Shown in pieces: positions 44,158 through 55,143 of a DNA stretch of 64,000 bases; the first letter of the stretch is position 1; every line of letters starts with the position of its first letter. Source of the DNA: Dryas octopetala (taxonomy: Eukaryota; Streptophyta; Magnoliopsida; Rosales; Rosaceae); contig OY992837.1 in the NCBI GenBank assembly GCA_963921425.1, forward strand, positions 1,337,896 to 1,401,895, given 5' to 3'. The position numbers and the translations under genes were made by a program. The notes under the pieces were generated by a model that had not been told where the DNA came from, ran no database searches, and worked only from the letters and a program-made list of their open reading frames with translations.

Positions 44158-44676
44158 TTACTCTGCTTTAAAACTCTTCATGCTTCGAATACTTGTCACC
44201 TTTCTGATCCTAGTCTTGGCACGTTTAATATAATCTGAAAATGTATCTTTCGTATGATCATCTTCATTCTTTGTAGCATGTGCATCATCTACTTTGGAGT
44301 TGGAGGCACTCTTATTCCCACCGACACCAACATTTGTTATAGTTCTGATCTTAATCTTTGCACGGTTAATGTAGTCAGAAAATCCGTCGTTGATATCTTG
44401 CTCTGATTTCTGACCCTCTTGCTTACCACCATGTGGTTTGGAAACATGATGTTGTCTGTTTTCAGTGACTTCTTTGGCCCCGTTGTGATTGGCTATTTTG
44501 TTTTGATTATGATCATTAACTTTCTGAGAATGATCATGGGTTGGCAGTGAAGGATTTTGAGCATGGGAGGCAGGCATGGGGTCTTGGTAGCGGTGTGAGA
44601 TGTGATGATGGTCATTTGTTTGACGAGTAGAGGAGCAGCAAGTGAAAGCACTGAAAATTTTCTCACACACTGCCAT
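44158..44676 (-). CDS. FSDYI-repeat family protein, copy 1 (172 aa), function unknown
   Basis: Intact single-exon gene starting MAVCEKIFSAFTCCSS. The body is hydrophilic and His/Asn/Lys-rich (NDHHHISH, PTHDHSQK). Two copies of a motif lie in the C-terminal half: FSDYINRAKIKIR (residues 99-111) and FSDYIKRAKTRIR (146-158), each followed by a basic or Ser/Thr-rich turn (TNVG, TSIR). No signal peptide or membrane segment beyond the short Cys/Phe N-terminus. I do not recognise a named family. The motif looks like a short amphipathic basic helix, possibly a binding or membrane-contact element; that is inference. It is the intact relative of five remnants inside the proteinase cluster. Confidence 0.8.
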   Translation of the reverse strand: MAVCEKIFSAFTCCSSTRQTNDHHHISHRYQDPMPASHAQNPSLPTHDHSQKVNDHNQNKIANHNGAKEVTENRQHHVSKPHGGKQEGQKSEQDINDGFSDYINRAKIKIRTITNVGVGGNKSASNSKVDDAHATKNEDDHTKDTFSDYIKRAKTRIRKVTSIRSMKSFKAE

Positions 44677-46045
44677 GGAGTTTGAATGACTGACTAATTA
44701 GGACTCTTTCCCTTTGTTATGTTAAAGGGAAAGTTGGTGACTTTCAAGTATGGAAGGAGGACACAACTGAGAGGAGAAAAGATAAAATTCCAGTTTTCTT
44801 TGGGGGGGGTTAAATGGAGTGTTAGATGAAAGAAACTAGAGAAAAATCTGGCCAAGATTCCTTATAAAGTAGACTTTTTCATATTTTCCAACTGATATTA
44901 TGTTTGGGATCATATTCCCACTCAATGCGCCCTTATTTTCTTCACAAAATGGAATCTAACAAGCACACTTCATACAGCACAAACAACCTTAAGAGACTTT
45001 ATATGCTCTCCCACAGTTTTACACAACCTCAAAGATTAGTTTTAGGGGAAGAAAGGCCATATGACTTCAGGAAAGCATCTATGCTTTCTCCCTGTAGTTT
45101 ATTAATTATTAGTCGATAAGCCAGCTAATAGTAAGAGGCAGGAATCTGCAGTATTCCTATGCTACCGACGCGAAGAAAACGTGATTCTTTTTTTTTGGCC
45201 AGCGAAGAAAATGTGATTCACTTATCATAAATAATTGAAAAGTTTGAAAGGATCATTACTTTCTAGTGGCAAACAATTCTGGGAGAACCTTAAACTAGCT
45301 AATAACCAATAACAACTAATACTAAAATTCTTAATCATTTTGTTTCAAAATGTTTATATGGAAACGGCAACATGTTAAAATGATTCTGAAACCACCTATT
45401 ACATTGTGTCCTGCTCAATTTACCCCTCCAACATGTGATGAACAGGATAATTTGATGCAGGAAGGGTTGGGTATGTGGAATAGGATCTAGCTTTACTGTG
45501 ATTACTGAGAGACAAGTATACAACACTAAGATGATCAATCATAAAGAGAGATTCCAGCATTTTGAACTACAAGACTTTAGAAGAAGATGATCAATCAAGC
45601 AATTACATGCCTACTGAGATTGAAAGAAAACACTTTGTCTGCATAAGAGAGGCAGAGGTGGATATAACTTTTCCTTTGTTAACCTCCAACACCTAGAAAA
45701 CTGATATAGTGGCAAAACTTACACTATGTGTTAACTTTGAATATGAGGCTTAAATGGCATCAGGACTATGTTGAGTGAAGGCATAGAAACCAACATAGCC
45801 TCGAACCTCTAATATCTAGCCATCAAGTGTTTAGTACAAAGATTAATTGAGGCATAACAAACAAATGAACCATATTATTTAGAGGGAGAACATAAATTAA
45901 GAACATTGATACAACTTAAACATTCAAACAAACAAGGAAATTTAATTACTGACAATCATCAAGACTTCGACCATAACCTCAGGCATTATGAACACTGTTA
46001 TTGTACATTATCTATATAAAGCTTCCTTATTAATTTGCACTCTCT
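44677..46045. other. Intergenic, no gene seen
   Basis: Promoter region of the 44158 gene and AT-rich DNA. Short chance frames only. Confidence 0.5.
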
Positions 46046-46531
46046 TTACTCTCGTTTGAAGGAGAAAATCTTTCTGCTTCCAATACTTGATGTCTTTCTG
46101 ATCCTCATCTTTGCACGATTAATATAATCTGAAAATATATCTTTGGAGTTATCTTCTTTCTTTGTATCATGAACATCATCTGTTGATTTGGAGGCAATCT
46201 TTTCAATGCCAACATTTGACATAGCTCTGATCCTAAGCTTTGCGTGATTAATGTAGTCAGAAAATGCATCATTGTAAGCCAGACTTCTTGTCCTGTTTCC
46301 TTTTGTAAGTTGTGCCTCTAATTTAGGCATTTTCTTCTCCTCAACTTTTAAATTAGCCTTGGCATGACTCGGCTCAGCAAGAGCCTTTGTTGGTGGAGCC
46401 ATCTTCATCTTAGGCTTGTGTTTCTCCTGCACTGAAACATGAGTTGGTGCCGATTTACAAATTGGGCAGGTAATGCCGAAGATTTTCTTGAACAAACAAG
46501 TGGAGTTTGAGCTATGCTGACTCTTTGCCAT
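46046..46531 (-). CDS. FSDYI-repeat family protein, copy 2 (161 aa), function unknown
   Basis: Intact single exon. ATG at 46531 (MAKSQHSSN); an in-frame TTG upstream is not used. The N-terminal part has CLFKKIFGITCPIC with a CPIC pair, then a Lys/Pro-rich linker. The two family motifs are FSDYINHAKLRIR (residues 90-102) and FSDYINRAKMRIR (133-145), each followed by SNVG or SSIG. The second motif is the best conserved across copies, along with the tail RK.FSFK. Same strand and spacing pattern as copy 1, indicating tandem duplication. Confidence 0.8.
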   Translation of the reverse strand: MAKSQHSSNSTCLFKKIFGITCPICKSAPTHVSVQEKHKPKMKMAPPTKALAEPSHAKANLKVEEKKMPKLEAQLTKGNRTRSLAYNDAFSDYINHAKLRIRAMSNVGIEKIASKSTDDVHDTKKEDNSKDIFSDYINRAKMRIRKTSSIGSRKIFSFKRE

Positions 46532-47992
46532 TGATATGTAAGATATTGAAATGAGCAAGATTGTTGTAAGTTTAGCAGATGGAGTAAGATAGTTTAAAAA
46601 CTAAGAAGGGCTGGAGAGGGAACTACTTAATTATCTTTGGCCGGAATGGAAAGAAGAGAGACCCTTCAACCTTTTGTAAGATGGGTTAATTAAAAAATCT
46701 TCAGAGCATGTCCTTGTGATCCTTGGTCGAAAACTAAAAAATATATGCAGAAGTGAAGGGAGAATTTTGGTTTAAATTCCTCATAAAGTAGACTTTATGA
46801 TTTTCTCCAAATTAAGTGCTATATGGGATCATATTCCCAGTTTCTCTGCCCCTATTTTCTTAATGAAGTGGATCCCAACAAGCACACCCCATTACAGGAC
46901 AAGTCGATCATTCAAAATTCTCTAGGTATTATTATACAGAACATGATAGCTTAATTTGTTTTGGAAAGAAACAAAACTATAGTAATAGTAATAAGTAATT
47001 ACTATCATTATGGTGAATCATCTATATTTTAGAAGTTTTTGATTTATCTGAATCGAGCCAACCTACATCTGTAGTTTAGGTAGGATTTAGCATTTTTTGT
47101 GATTCTTCTGTTTCAATAAGCAGTAGGAAAATAAAGATGTAGAAGCACTTTAGAGTTGGTTTTGTTTGAATATATATCTTGTTCTCAGCTGAGTAACTGG
47201 AAAGTTTATAAGCATTTATGGCTGGCTTGCTCAGGGAATCATTTGACATTGCAGCCAACAAGAATCATATATGGACCTACAGTTTGCTACTACACGCAAA
47301 GCATGCAAGGGAAGGACTTCGTTCCTAATTAGATTTGTCTTGTTACACGTGGCTTCCATTAAGAAATTGGATACTTAAAAATGCTCATATTTTTAAAGCC
47401 ACGTGTAACACTGTCAGGATCCCATTCAGGGCGTGTATTTTTATCATTGATGCAGGAAACTGGTTTTGTTGCCTCATGCTGCAGCTTTATACAACATTGT
47501 GTAGTGGTGTCCATCCTAGTATATATGTCTCTATCTTAATCAAGTCTTTCCTTTTTCCCAAAAGTAATTTTGGGCTATCTTCCTCTTTTCTTAGAAGTTA
47601 AAAATGATGTTTGAAGTCACATTTTTAGCAAGTCTCAACTTCAGTCAAATAATGCAGTCACGTTTTCCTGAATCACCTGATTTACATGGATACAAGATAT
47701 ATTTCAAGTGGTAAATTATTAGGTCTTCTTCAATCTAGCATTATAATTAGAACAGATATATATATATATACATACTTGTAATAGTCCATGGTCAGGAAAC
47801 ACAATGCATTAAAAACAAGAATGACTTGGTACAATTGACTTGGGAAGACTATACAGAAGAATTAATATGTCACAAACCTGTATAATACCAGAGTACCAGG
47901 GCAGAAATATGAGACACAAATAGAAGGGATAACACAATCCATGAACAGGCAGGGAAAAGGTAAATAGCTTGTCCATGCAACAATACAGAAAT
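46532..47992. other. Intergenic with a perfect G-box hairpin
   Basis: Promoter of the 46046 gene plus AT-rich DNA; contains the inverted repeat at 47341-47410. Bases 47988-47992 (GAAAT) are the left target-site copy of the copia element. Confidence 0.5.
47341..47410. repeat. Perfect 15-bp inverted repeat with CACGTG in each arm
   Basis: TGTTACACGTGGCTT (47341-47355) and its exact complement AAGCCACGTGTAACA (47396-47410) are separated by 40 bp. Each arm contains the CACGTG G-box core. Confidence 0.9.
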
Positions 47993-48183
47993 TGTTGTGA
48001 AATATGTAGAAATCTAGGGTTTGTGGAAGAGAGGAGGCAGAGAGAATATGATCAGTCTCTTTCATTCATGTTATAAATATCCTTATATAGAGGTAGGGTT
48101 TACTAGGTTTTAAATATTTACTAGTATACCCCTACCACTAATTACAGGAATAGCTACTTAATTATAACAATATATTTACAACA
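47993..48183 (-). repeat. 3' LTR of the copia element
   Basis: 191 bp, TG..CA ends. One base differs from the other LTR (T against C within AATAGCYACTT). Confidence 0.95.
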
Positions 48184-48192
48184 CTCCCCCTT
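48184..48192 (-). other. Polypurine tract
   Basis: The minus strand reads AAGGGGGAG directly before the 3' LTR, the expected primer site for plus-strand DNA synthesis. Confidence 0.85.
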
Positions 48193-48235
48193 GGATATTC
48201 CATGTCATTAGTGTTGTCTCTGCTATGCGCTTCTA

Positions 48236-48625
48236 AGTTGCCTCGTTAAAACCTTGCCAAGTAATAAAAACTCTGTGGGAACAAAAACAACCTTGGTCGA
48301 AGGAAAAAGAGTGCAACGCGCTTGAGTGTGGAGTAGTCACATCAGAACCTCGAAAGTAGGTGAAGTCATATCTTCTGGATCATAGGCGAATAGTATGTCA
48401 ATGGGAGCGGGGTGCATTAGAGTTGCTACACCAAAACCTTGCCCGGTAAACCCAATGGGAAAAACCCGTGGTCGAAGGGAAAAGATGAGCAAATGCATAT
48501 ATATCAGATCAACACATCTTCAGGATGTAGTATAAGTAGGGTGACCATGCCAAGATGTGCCTCATTAAAACCTTGCCAGGTAACAAAACCCAGTGGGACA
48601 AAATAACCCTGGACGAAGGACAAAA
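48236..48625. repeat. Three imperfect repeats in the copia 3' non-coding region
   Basis: Around 48245, 48430 and 48565 the sequence repeats a block with AAAACCTTGCC, then GTAA.. and GTGGGA/ATGGGA, then a GG.CGAAGG.. box. It lies between the RNase H stop and the LTR. Confidence 0.75.
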
Positions 48626-48690
48626 GAGTACACGATGGTCAAGTGAGTATGCTTCGGGATACTCCCCCTGATGTCGACTCCCCCTGAAGG

Positions 48691-50591
48691 TTACATACTA
48701 GGTAAATCAGCCAATCTACGCAAACCAATACCTCGAACATGCATCAAGAACGTGGACTTTGGCAGTGACTTGGTAAAGAGGTCTGCATGGTTGTCTTGAG
48801 ATCGGATCTGCTTGACTTCAATCATCTGATGCTCTTGTTGCTGTTGATTGAAGAAGAACTTCGGTACAATATGCTTGGTGTTGTCTCCTTTGATGAAATC
48901 TGTCTTCATCTGCTGGATGCAAGCGGCATTATCCTCATAGATAATCGTTGGTTCATCAGTGGTGGAATTCAGCCCACACGTAGTTCGAACATGCTTGGAA
49001 ACTGCTCTTAGCCATATACATTCACGAACTGCTTCGTGAAGGGCTAGAATCTCAGCATGATTCGAAGAGGTAGCAACAAGGGTCTGTTTCGTTGACCTCC
49101 AAGATATTGTTGTATTCCCAATGGTAAAGACGTAACCAGTTTGAGAACGCGCCTTGTGCGGGTCTGATAGATACCCTGCGTCAGCATATCCAACAAGGCG
49201 GGCATCGTTCTGAGGATCGAGGGGGTTCGATCCATTCCTTGATGCATAGGGATAGAATAAGCCCATATCTGTCGTACCTCTAAGGTAGCGGAAAATGTCT
49301 TTTATGCCATTCCAGTGGCGGCGTGTTGGCGCAGAGCTATATCTAGCTAACAAGTTCACAGCGAATGAAATGTCCGGTCTAGTACATTGAGCCAAGTACA
49401 ATAATGCGCCTATTGCACTTAGATATGGGACTTCTGGTGCCAATATCTCCTCGTTATCATCTGCTGGATGAAACGGATCCTTCTTAGGATTTAGACTACG
49501 GACGATCATGGGCGTGCTAGAAGGCTTCGCTTTATCCTCATTAAAGCGCCTTAACATCTTCTGGATGTAATTCGATTGATGGACTAGAATTCCATCTGCA
49601 CGGTGCTCGAGCTCCAGGCCGAGACAGAAATTCGTTCTCCCAAGATCTTTCATCTCGAATTCCAACTTCAGGTGTTTAGTTGTTTCCTTGATCTCTTCAG
49701 GAGTACCAATTGGATTCATGTCATCGACATAAACAACTACAATAGCAAAGCCGGAACTTGTTCTTAATAAACACGCAAGGGCATAGAACATTATTCACAT
49801 ATCTCATCCCGATCAAATACTCACTTAGACGGTTATACCACCTCCGTCCGGATTGTTTCAATCCATAAAGTGAACGCCTCAAACTAATGGAGAGCGTGTT
49901 CCGTGGTCTGGAACTATTTGCATCGGGTGTCTTAAGTTCTTCGGGAACTTTCATATATATCTCTGTATCAAAATCCCCATAGAGATAAGCAGTGACCACA
50001 TCCATAAGCTGCATACTCAGTTTTTCGGAAACTACCAAACTGATAAGGTAGTGGAACGTTATGACGTCCATTACGGGGGAATACTCTTCCTCGTAATCAA
50101 TCCCAGGGCGTTGAGAAAATCCTTGCGCCACTAGACGAGCCTTGTATCTCACAATCTCGTTTTTCTCATTACGCTTCCTTACAAATACCCATTTAAATTC
50201 TACAGGTTTAACATGGGGAAGGTGTAGGAACGACAGGCCCAAACACCTTTCTCTTTGTCAAGGAATCTAATTCGACATGGACTGCTTCTTTCCATTTTGG
50301 CCAGTCGTCTCGACGTTGACATTCATCAACGGAGTGAGGTTCGATGTCATCGCTAGTTATGATTTCGGTAGCTACCGCGAATACAAATATATCATCGATG
50401 ATAATCTCGTTTCGATTCCAGAGCTCACTTAAGCATGCATAATTTATAGAGATCTCTATGTTCTCGGGAGTGGGTTCTAAAGTTGGAGCGTCCCCCAACG
50501 CCGTCTCTTCTGGGACGGACCCATAATCCGGAACTATTTTGTGAGATGGATCGATTGAGATCGCGATGTCAAGGGGACTCGTTTGTGCCAA
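48691..50591 (-). pseudogene. Copia reverse transcriptase and RNase H, frameshifted
   Basis: The RT N-terminal part lies in the frame ending at 49721 (VEFKWVFVRKRNEKNEIVRY, then KARLVAQGFSQRPGIDY). The catalytic YVDD box and the RNase H part (through LFTKSLPKSTF) lie in another frame, 48691-49791. The two overlap near 49750-49790, showing a small indel before YVDD. A stop or shift also separates the preceding linker (50208-50591). Not translatable as one protein. Confidence 0.9.
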
Positions 50592-50639
50592 ATGTATCCT
50601 CTTCCAGGGATAAGAGTCTATCGAACCTAGTGGTCAATC

Positions 50640-51532
50640 TCACTTCTGGGCAGGGACATATGACTGGTTAGCCACTATTGTTGTACCTCGTCCATCTGGG
50701 ACGACACGTCCTCCTAGGACGACACGTCCTTCGGGGACGGATATCCTTGCAGGCACATTTGCAGCAGGTATATGTGATCTCGTCACTTTAGCTAGATCAG
50801 AGAATGCGTCTGGCATATTATGAGTTATACTCTGTAGATCTAGAATTCTCCGCACATCACTATCACATTGTGCGGTTCGGGGATCGAGATGAGACATAGT
50901 GGGGACATTCCACGTCAATTCACGTCGTTCTTCAGGAACGGTGACGTTCTTATCTCCCCCTAACGGCGGGAAGACTGTCTCATCAAAGTGACAATCCGCA
51001 AATCTAGCGGTAAAGAGATCGCCTGTCAAGGGCTCTAAAAAGCGTATAATGGATGGGGATTCATAATCGACATATATGCCCATCGTTCGTTGAGAACCCA
51101 TTTTGGTACGTTGTAGCGGCGCAACTGGCACGTAAACTGCATACCCAAATACGCGTAAGTACGAAACGTCAGGTTCGTACCCAGTCACCAGCTGTAACGC
51201 GGAGTAAGGTTGGGTAGCAGTGGACCTCAACCGGACCAACATGGCTGCATGCAAGATTACATAGCCCCACGCAGAAATTGGAAGCTTGGTGCGCATAACC
51301 AAGGTTCGTGAGATCATTTGTAATCTTTTAATGAACGCTCTGCGAGACCATTCTGGGTGTGAACATGGGGAACTCGATGTTCAATATTAATCCCAAGGGG
51401 CATGCAATAATCATCGAAAGTTTTCGATGTAAACTCTCCGGCATTATCAAATCTTCTGGACTTTATAGGATAATCCGTGTGGTGAGCCTTCTGGGCGAGA
51501 AGTTTAGCAAAAGCAGCGTTTCTTGTGGACAA
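50640..51532 (-). pseudogene. Copia integrase core, broken
   Basis: Shows integrase landmarks in two frames: DNAGEFTSKTFDDYC and NGLAERSLKDYK (to 51314), then an adjacent frame with LPISAWGYVILHAAMLVRLR and VFGYAVYVPVAP (51317-50640). The two overlap by a few bases, indicating a frameshift. Confidence 0.88.
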
Positions 51533-51584
51533 TAGTGTAACATGTGATCACTTTGCCGATGCATCAACCAAAACCATGAAATAT

Positions 51585-52290
51585 TTAAATGGTCCGCATG
51601 GTGGTTGGATAAGTCCACAAATATTCCCTTGTATCATTTGCAGGAAAAAGGATGGAGTCTTTACCAGTCTTTGCATATGATGGTCTAGTATTCAACTTTC
51701 TGAGCGAGCAAGTTTGGCATAATGTGTCACTAAACACAAGATCCTTATTAGTAAGGGGATGCTCGTGTGATGAATTGAGGATACGGCGCATCATACTTTG
51801 ACCTGGGTATCCCAACCGGTCATGCCATAGAAAGAAACTGCTCAAATTGGTTAACTTCTGGTTAACTATGTGATTTGCCTCAATCGATCTAATGGTGGTC
51901 ATATAGAGACCGCTCGATAGGCATTTCAATTTCTCCAATGTACGCTTCTGGCCATACAAATTGGAGGTTATGCAAAGATATTCCACTCCATTTTCCTCAG
52001 TGGTTTCAACGTGATAACCGTTGGCTCGAATATCCTTATAACTCAACAACGTTCTTCTGGAACTTGGAGAATATAAGGCCTCATTAATGGTAATTCAGTA
52101 CCATTGGACAACATAAAAATGGGCTTTGCCATGGCCCTCTATCAGGTTGGATTGGCCTGATATGGTTGTCACAGAGGTATGAGTAAGCAATAAGTTTGAA
52201 AAATACTTCCGATCTTGAAGTATGGTGTGCGTAGTAGCACTGTTTGCCAGACAACAAACTTCCCCACTAAACATGCTTATTCATAAATTT
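51585..52290 (-). pseudogene. Copia protease and GAG-pre-integrase region, broken
   Basis: Around 52210-52260 the protease active-site segment reads LANSATTHTIL, where copia proteases normally have Asp before SATTH. Frame is lost near 52105-52120. The GAG-pre-integrase HHCC part (WHDRLGYPGQSMM.., CQTC) occupies 51585-52049. Confidence 0.85.
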
Positions 52291-52468
52291 AATTCAATAG
52301 ATCACATGTATGAAAATAACTTAATTGAATTAAATAATATTCGAGCATAACCAAATTTCCAAAACAAATAATCCAAATCATAAATCACCAAAATAATCTG
52401 AATAAGAAAAACATTATTCAGAAAATAAATACGGCACAAGCGCCGATCATATCCATGTCATCGAGTTT

Positions 52469-53494
52469 CTAGTCCTCGAAGTGTCCAGTAGCAGTCTGGA
52501 AATCAGTGACCTCTAAGGTGGTATCCATAGGAAATGATCCCTCAACGAGATTGGTCTCTCGAGTTCCGCGACTGGCGTGATACTCATTTACAGCTTGCGC
52601 TGATGCACGGCAGGTGCGGGACCAGTGATCAGTTCCTCCACATCGGTAACAGAGATCATTCTGATTCTGATTCTGGTCGCGACGGGCTGGACCAGTGTTC
52701 CTCTCATTTCGAGTTCTTAGGGCCGAGGGACCGTGGTTTCTACCACGTGGGCCATGGCCACATTGGCCTCCGTCATACAGGCCATTCCTCTGAGAACCTT
52801 TCCTTCCATATCTCGGGCGGTCAGACTTTGTGCCCTTTCCATGACCTCGGTATCCTCTTTCGCGGTTTGAATCGCGATAAGTAACAGCGTTTGCTTCAGG
52901 CAATGGTGCTGCTTTAGTACCGACAGGTCGGGCTTGATCATTTCTCATTAATAAGTTGTTGTTCTTTTCAGCGAACAATAAAATAGTGATCAATGCCGAG
53001 AACTTAGTAAAATTCATCTCCCTGTATTGTTACTGCAGGACCAAACAGGAGGTAGGGAAGGTGGAGAAAGTCTTCTCCAATAGGTCAGCTTCAGTGAGCT
53101 TCTCCCCACAAAATTTAGGGAGTGACCGGATCCGGCAGATCTCCGAATTATACTCATTCACGGATTTGAAATCCTGGAAACGGATGTTCTGCCAATCATA
53201 TCTTGCTTCAGGCAAGAAAATGGTCTTCTGATGGTCAAACCGCTCTTCCAGAGCAACCCAAAGAGCTCGTGGATCCTCTTCAGCGAGGTACTCAACTTGG
53301 AGTGCTTCCTTCATATGTTTCCTAATGAAGATCATGGCACTTTCCTTAAGGGACTCTGCGACAACATTGTCAGCATTAATTGTCGACCTCATCTCCTTGG
53401 CAGTCAAATGAAGCTTAACATATTGAGTCCACTTTAGATAGTTTCTTCCGGAAACTTCCAAAACCACAAAATCAAGCTTATTGAGATTTGACAT
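52469..53494 (-). pseudogene. Copia gag with one in-frame stop
   Basis: Starts ATG at 53494 (MSNLNKLDF). It contains the gag core (YLKWTQYVKLHL.., LWVALEERFDHQKT) and a C-terminal CCHC zinc knuckle (CYRCGGTDHWSRTC). A single TAA at about 53027-53029 interrupts an otherwise continuous frame. Confidence 0.9.
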
Positions 53495-53849
53495 TCTTTG
53501 GTTGAAAGGAACAAATAACCATAATTAATGCTTTGGGCAATAACATCCATAAGCAACAAATAAGAACTTCAAGTTCTATAACATGGTATAGACATGTAAA
53601 ATCTACTGGTTTTATCATGTATGGTGAATTTTATAAAGGAAACTTCAGGTTCCTTATATGGCATTATTGAAGCTACAGGTTCAATATTTATGTATGAACT
53701 ACTGGTTCATTAATTACCTGCAATTTCTACACATATACTCTAGTGCGAAAATTAAACAAGTAAAATATTCATATACTCAAGAAGAACACAAAATATCACA
53801 AAATTGTTTGAACAAAATTGTTTGAATATTTAAAATATAAAAATATTCG

Positions 53850-54545
53850 TGGGGGTGACGTGGCTGCCTGCGTGGCAGCTAGGTGGCTGCCTGCGTGGCA
53901 GCAAGGTGGCTGCCTGCGTGGCAGCAAGGTGGCTGCCTGCGTGGCGGGCCTACTGGGCTGCCACCGTGGCGGGCCTGCTGGGCTGCTGGCCAATTGGGCC
54001 TTGTGCGCTGCGCTGCTCGGCTGCAGCAAAGCTGGACCTGCTGCGAGGCTGCTGGCTGCTGGCTGGCTGCTGGCAGCATGCGAGGTGGTGTGCTACGCGC
54101 GCGAGGGGCTGCTGCAGGAGGGGCTGCTGGCCTGGTGGGCTGCCTGCTGGGCAGCGAAGCTGCTGTTGGCAGCGAAGCTTGCCCTGCTGCTGGCAGGGTG
54201 CAGCGAGAGGCTGCTGCAAGGCGCTGGCAGCGCGCAAGGCAGCGGGGCTGCTGCTGCTGCTGGGAGGCGCTGGCAGCAAGGTGTTGCGCGAGGAGGAGCT
54301 GCTGCTGGCAGCGAGGCAGCAAGGCTGCGCGAGGGCTGCTGCAGGCAGCATGGCAGCGAGGCGCTGCTGCGCGCGCGAGAGCTGCTGCTGGCAGCGAGGG
54401 GCTGCTGCAGGCAGCGCGCGTGGGTGTGGGGGCTGCGAGGTGCAAGGCTGCAGCGGGGCGAGGCGCGCGAGGGGGGTTGCTGCTGCAGGTAGCGATGCGT
54501 GACTGCTGCTGGCAGCGCAAGGCAGCGGGGCTGCTGCTCGGGGTG
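53850..54545. repeat. GC-rich repetitive block in the copia 5' leader
   Basis: About 700 bp built of GCTGC/GGCAGC-type words. At 53860-53945 a unit like GTGGCTGCCTGCGTGGCAGC is repeated in tandem. It differs sharply in composition from the rest of the window. Long open frames run through it in several frames on both strands because it lacks AT-rich stops; none is a credible gene. Confidence 0.85.
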
Positions 54546-54865
54546 GTTTTTCGATCACCCAAAAACTCTTCCTCTTTTTAATCATTCAATTCAAGGAAGC
54601 ATGTATAAAATATATAAACCCAAATAAATCAATCTCATAAATTTAGGGTTCATGCTTCATGGAGGATTTTTCAATCAATCAAAGGTTTTAAAACATAAAA
54701 TTATTTTATAAAACCTACTTGGTTGAAGAACAAATTGAAGGATGATTCTCTTTCATTTATCGATCCACAATCCACAATCCAAAGAGCTTCTCGTGCTTGA
54801 TTGATTGAAGAACGGATTGAATGATGATCCTCTTTTGTTTGGCGATCCACAATCCAAAGAGCTTT

Positions 54866-54879
54866 TCGTACTGATAACG
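54866..54879 (-). other. Primer-binding site region of the copia element
   Basis: The minus-strand sequence right after the 5' LTR reads CGTTATCAGTACG. It partly resembles the initiator-tRNA-Met complement (TGGTATCAGAGC) used by many copia elements, with mismatches. Confidence 0.45.
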
Positions 54880-55070
54880 TGTTGTGAAATATGTAGAAAT
54901 CTAGGGTTTGTGGAAGAGAGGAGGCAGAGAGAATATGATCAGTCTCTTTCATTCATGTTATAAATATCCTTATATAGAGGTAGGGTTTACTAGGTTTTAA
55001 ATATTTACTAGTATACCCCTACCACTAATTACAGGAATAGCCACTTAATTATAACAATATATTTACAACA
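54880..55070 (-). repeat. 5' LTR of the copia element
   Basis: 191 bp, same ends as the other LTR. On the minus strand it contains CTCTATATAAGG, the likely TATA box of the element. Confidence 0.95.
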
Positions 55071-55143
55071 GAAATCATTTATTGGCAATCACCATCGCGC
55101 TATTATTCATCAAGACCGTAGATGGCTGCTGACCTGCAGTCTC

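Larger units (their letters stand above)
47993..55070 (-). mobile_element. Ty1/copia LTR retrotransposon, defective, recently inserted
   Basis: Two 191-bp LTRs (47993-48183 and 54880-55070) in direct orientation differ at one position as far as I can read. They start TGTTG, end CAACA, and the element is flanked by a 5-bp target duplication GAAAT (47988-47992 and 55071-55075). Domain order on the minus strand is gag, protease, integrase, reverse transcriptase, RNase H, which defines copia. A polypurine tract adjoins the left LTR. The coding region is broken by in-frame stops and frameshifts, so it cannot encode a full polyprotein. It lies between two FSDYI-family genes. Confidence 0.95.

Noticed and set aside
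53818-54585. Overlapping long reading frames (211-232 codons) on both strands
   Set aside because: They run through a GC-rich repeat that lacks AT-rich stops in every frame. The products are Ala/Gln/Cys/Leu low-complexity with no domain, and the block lies inside a retrotransposon leader.
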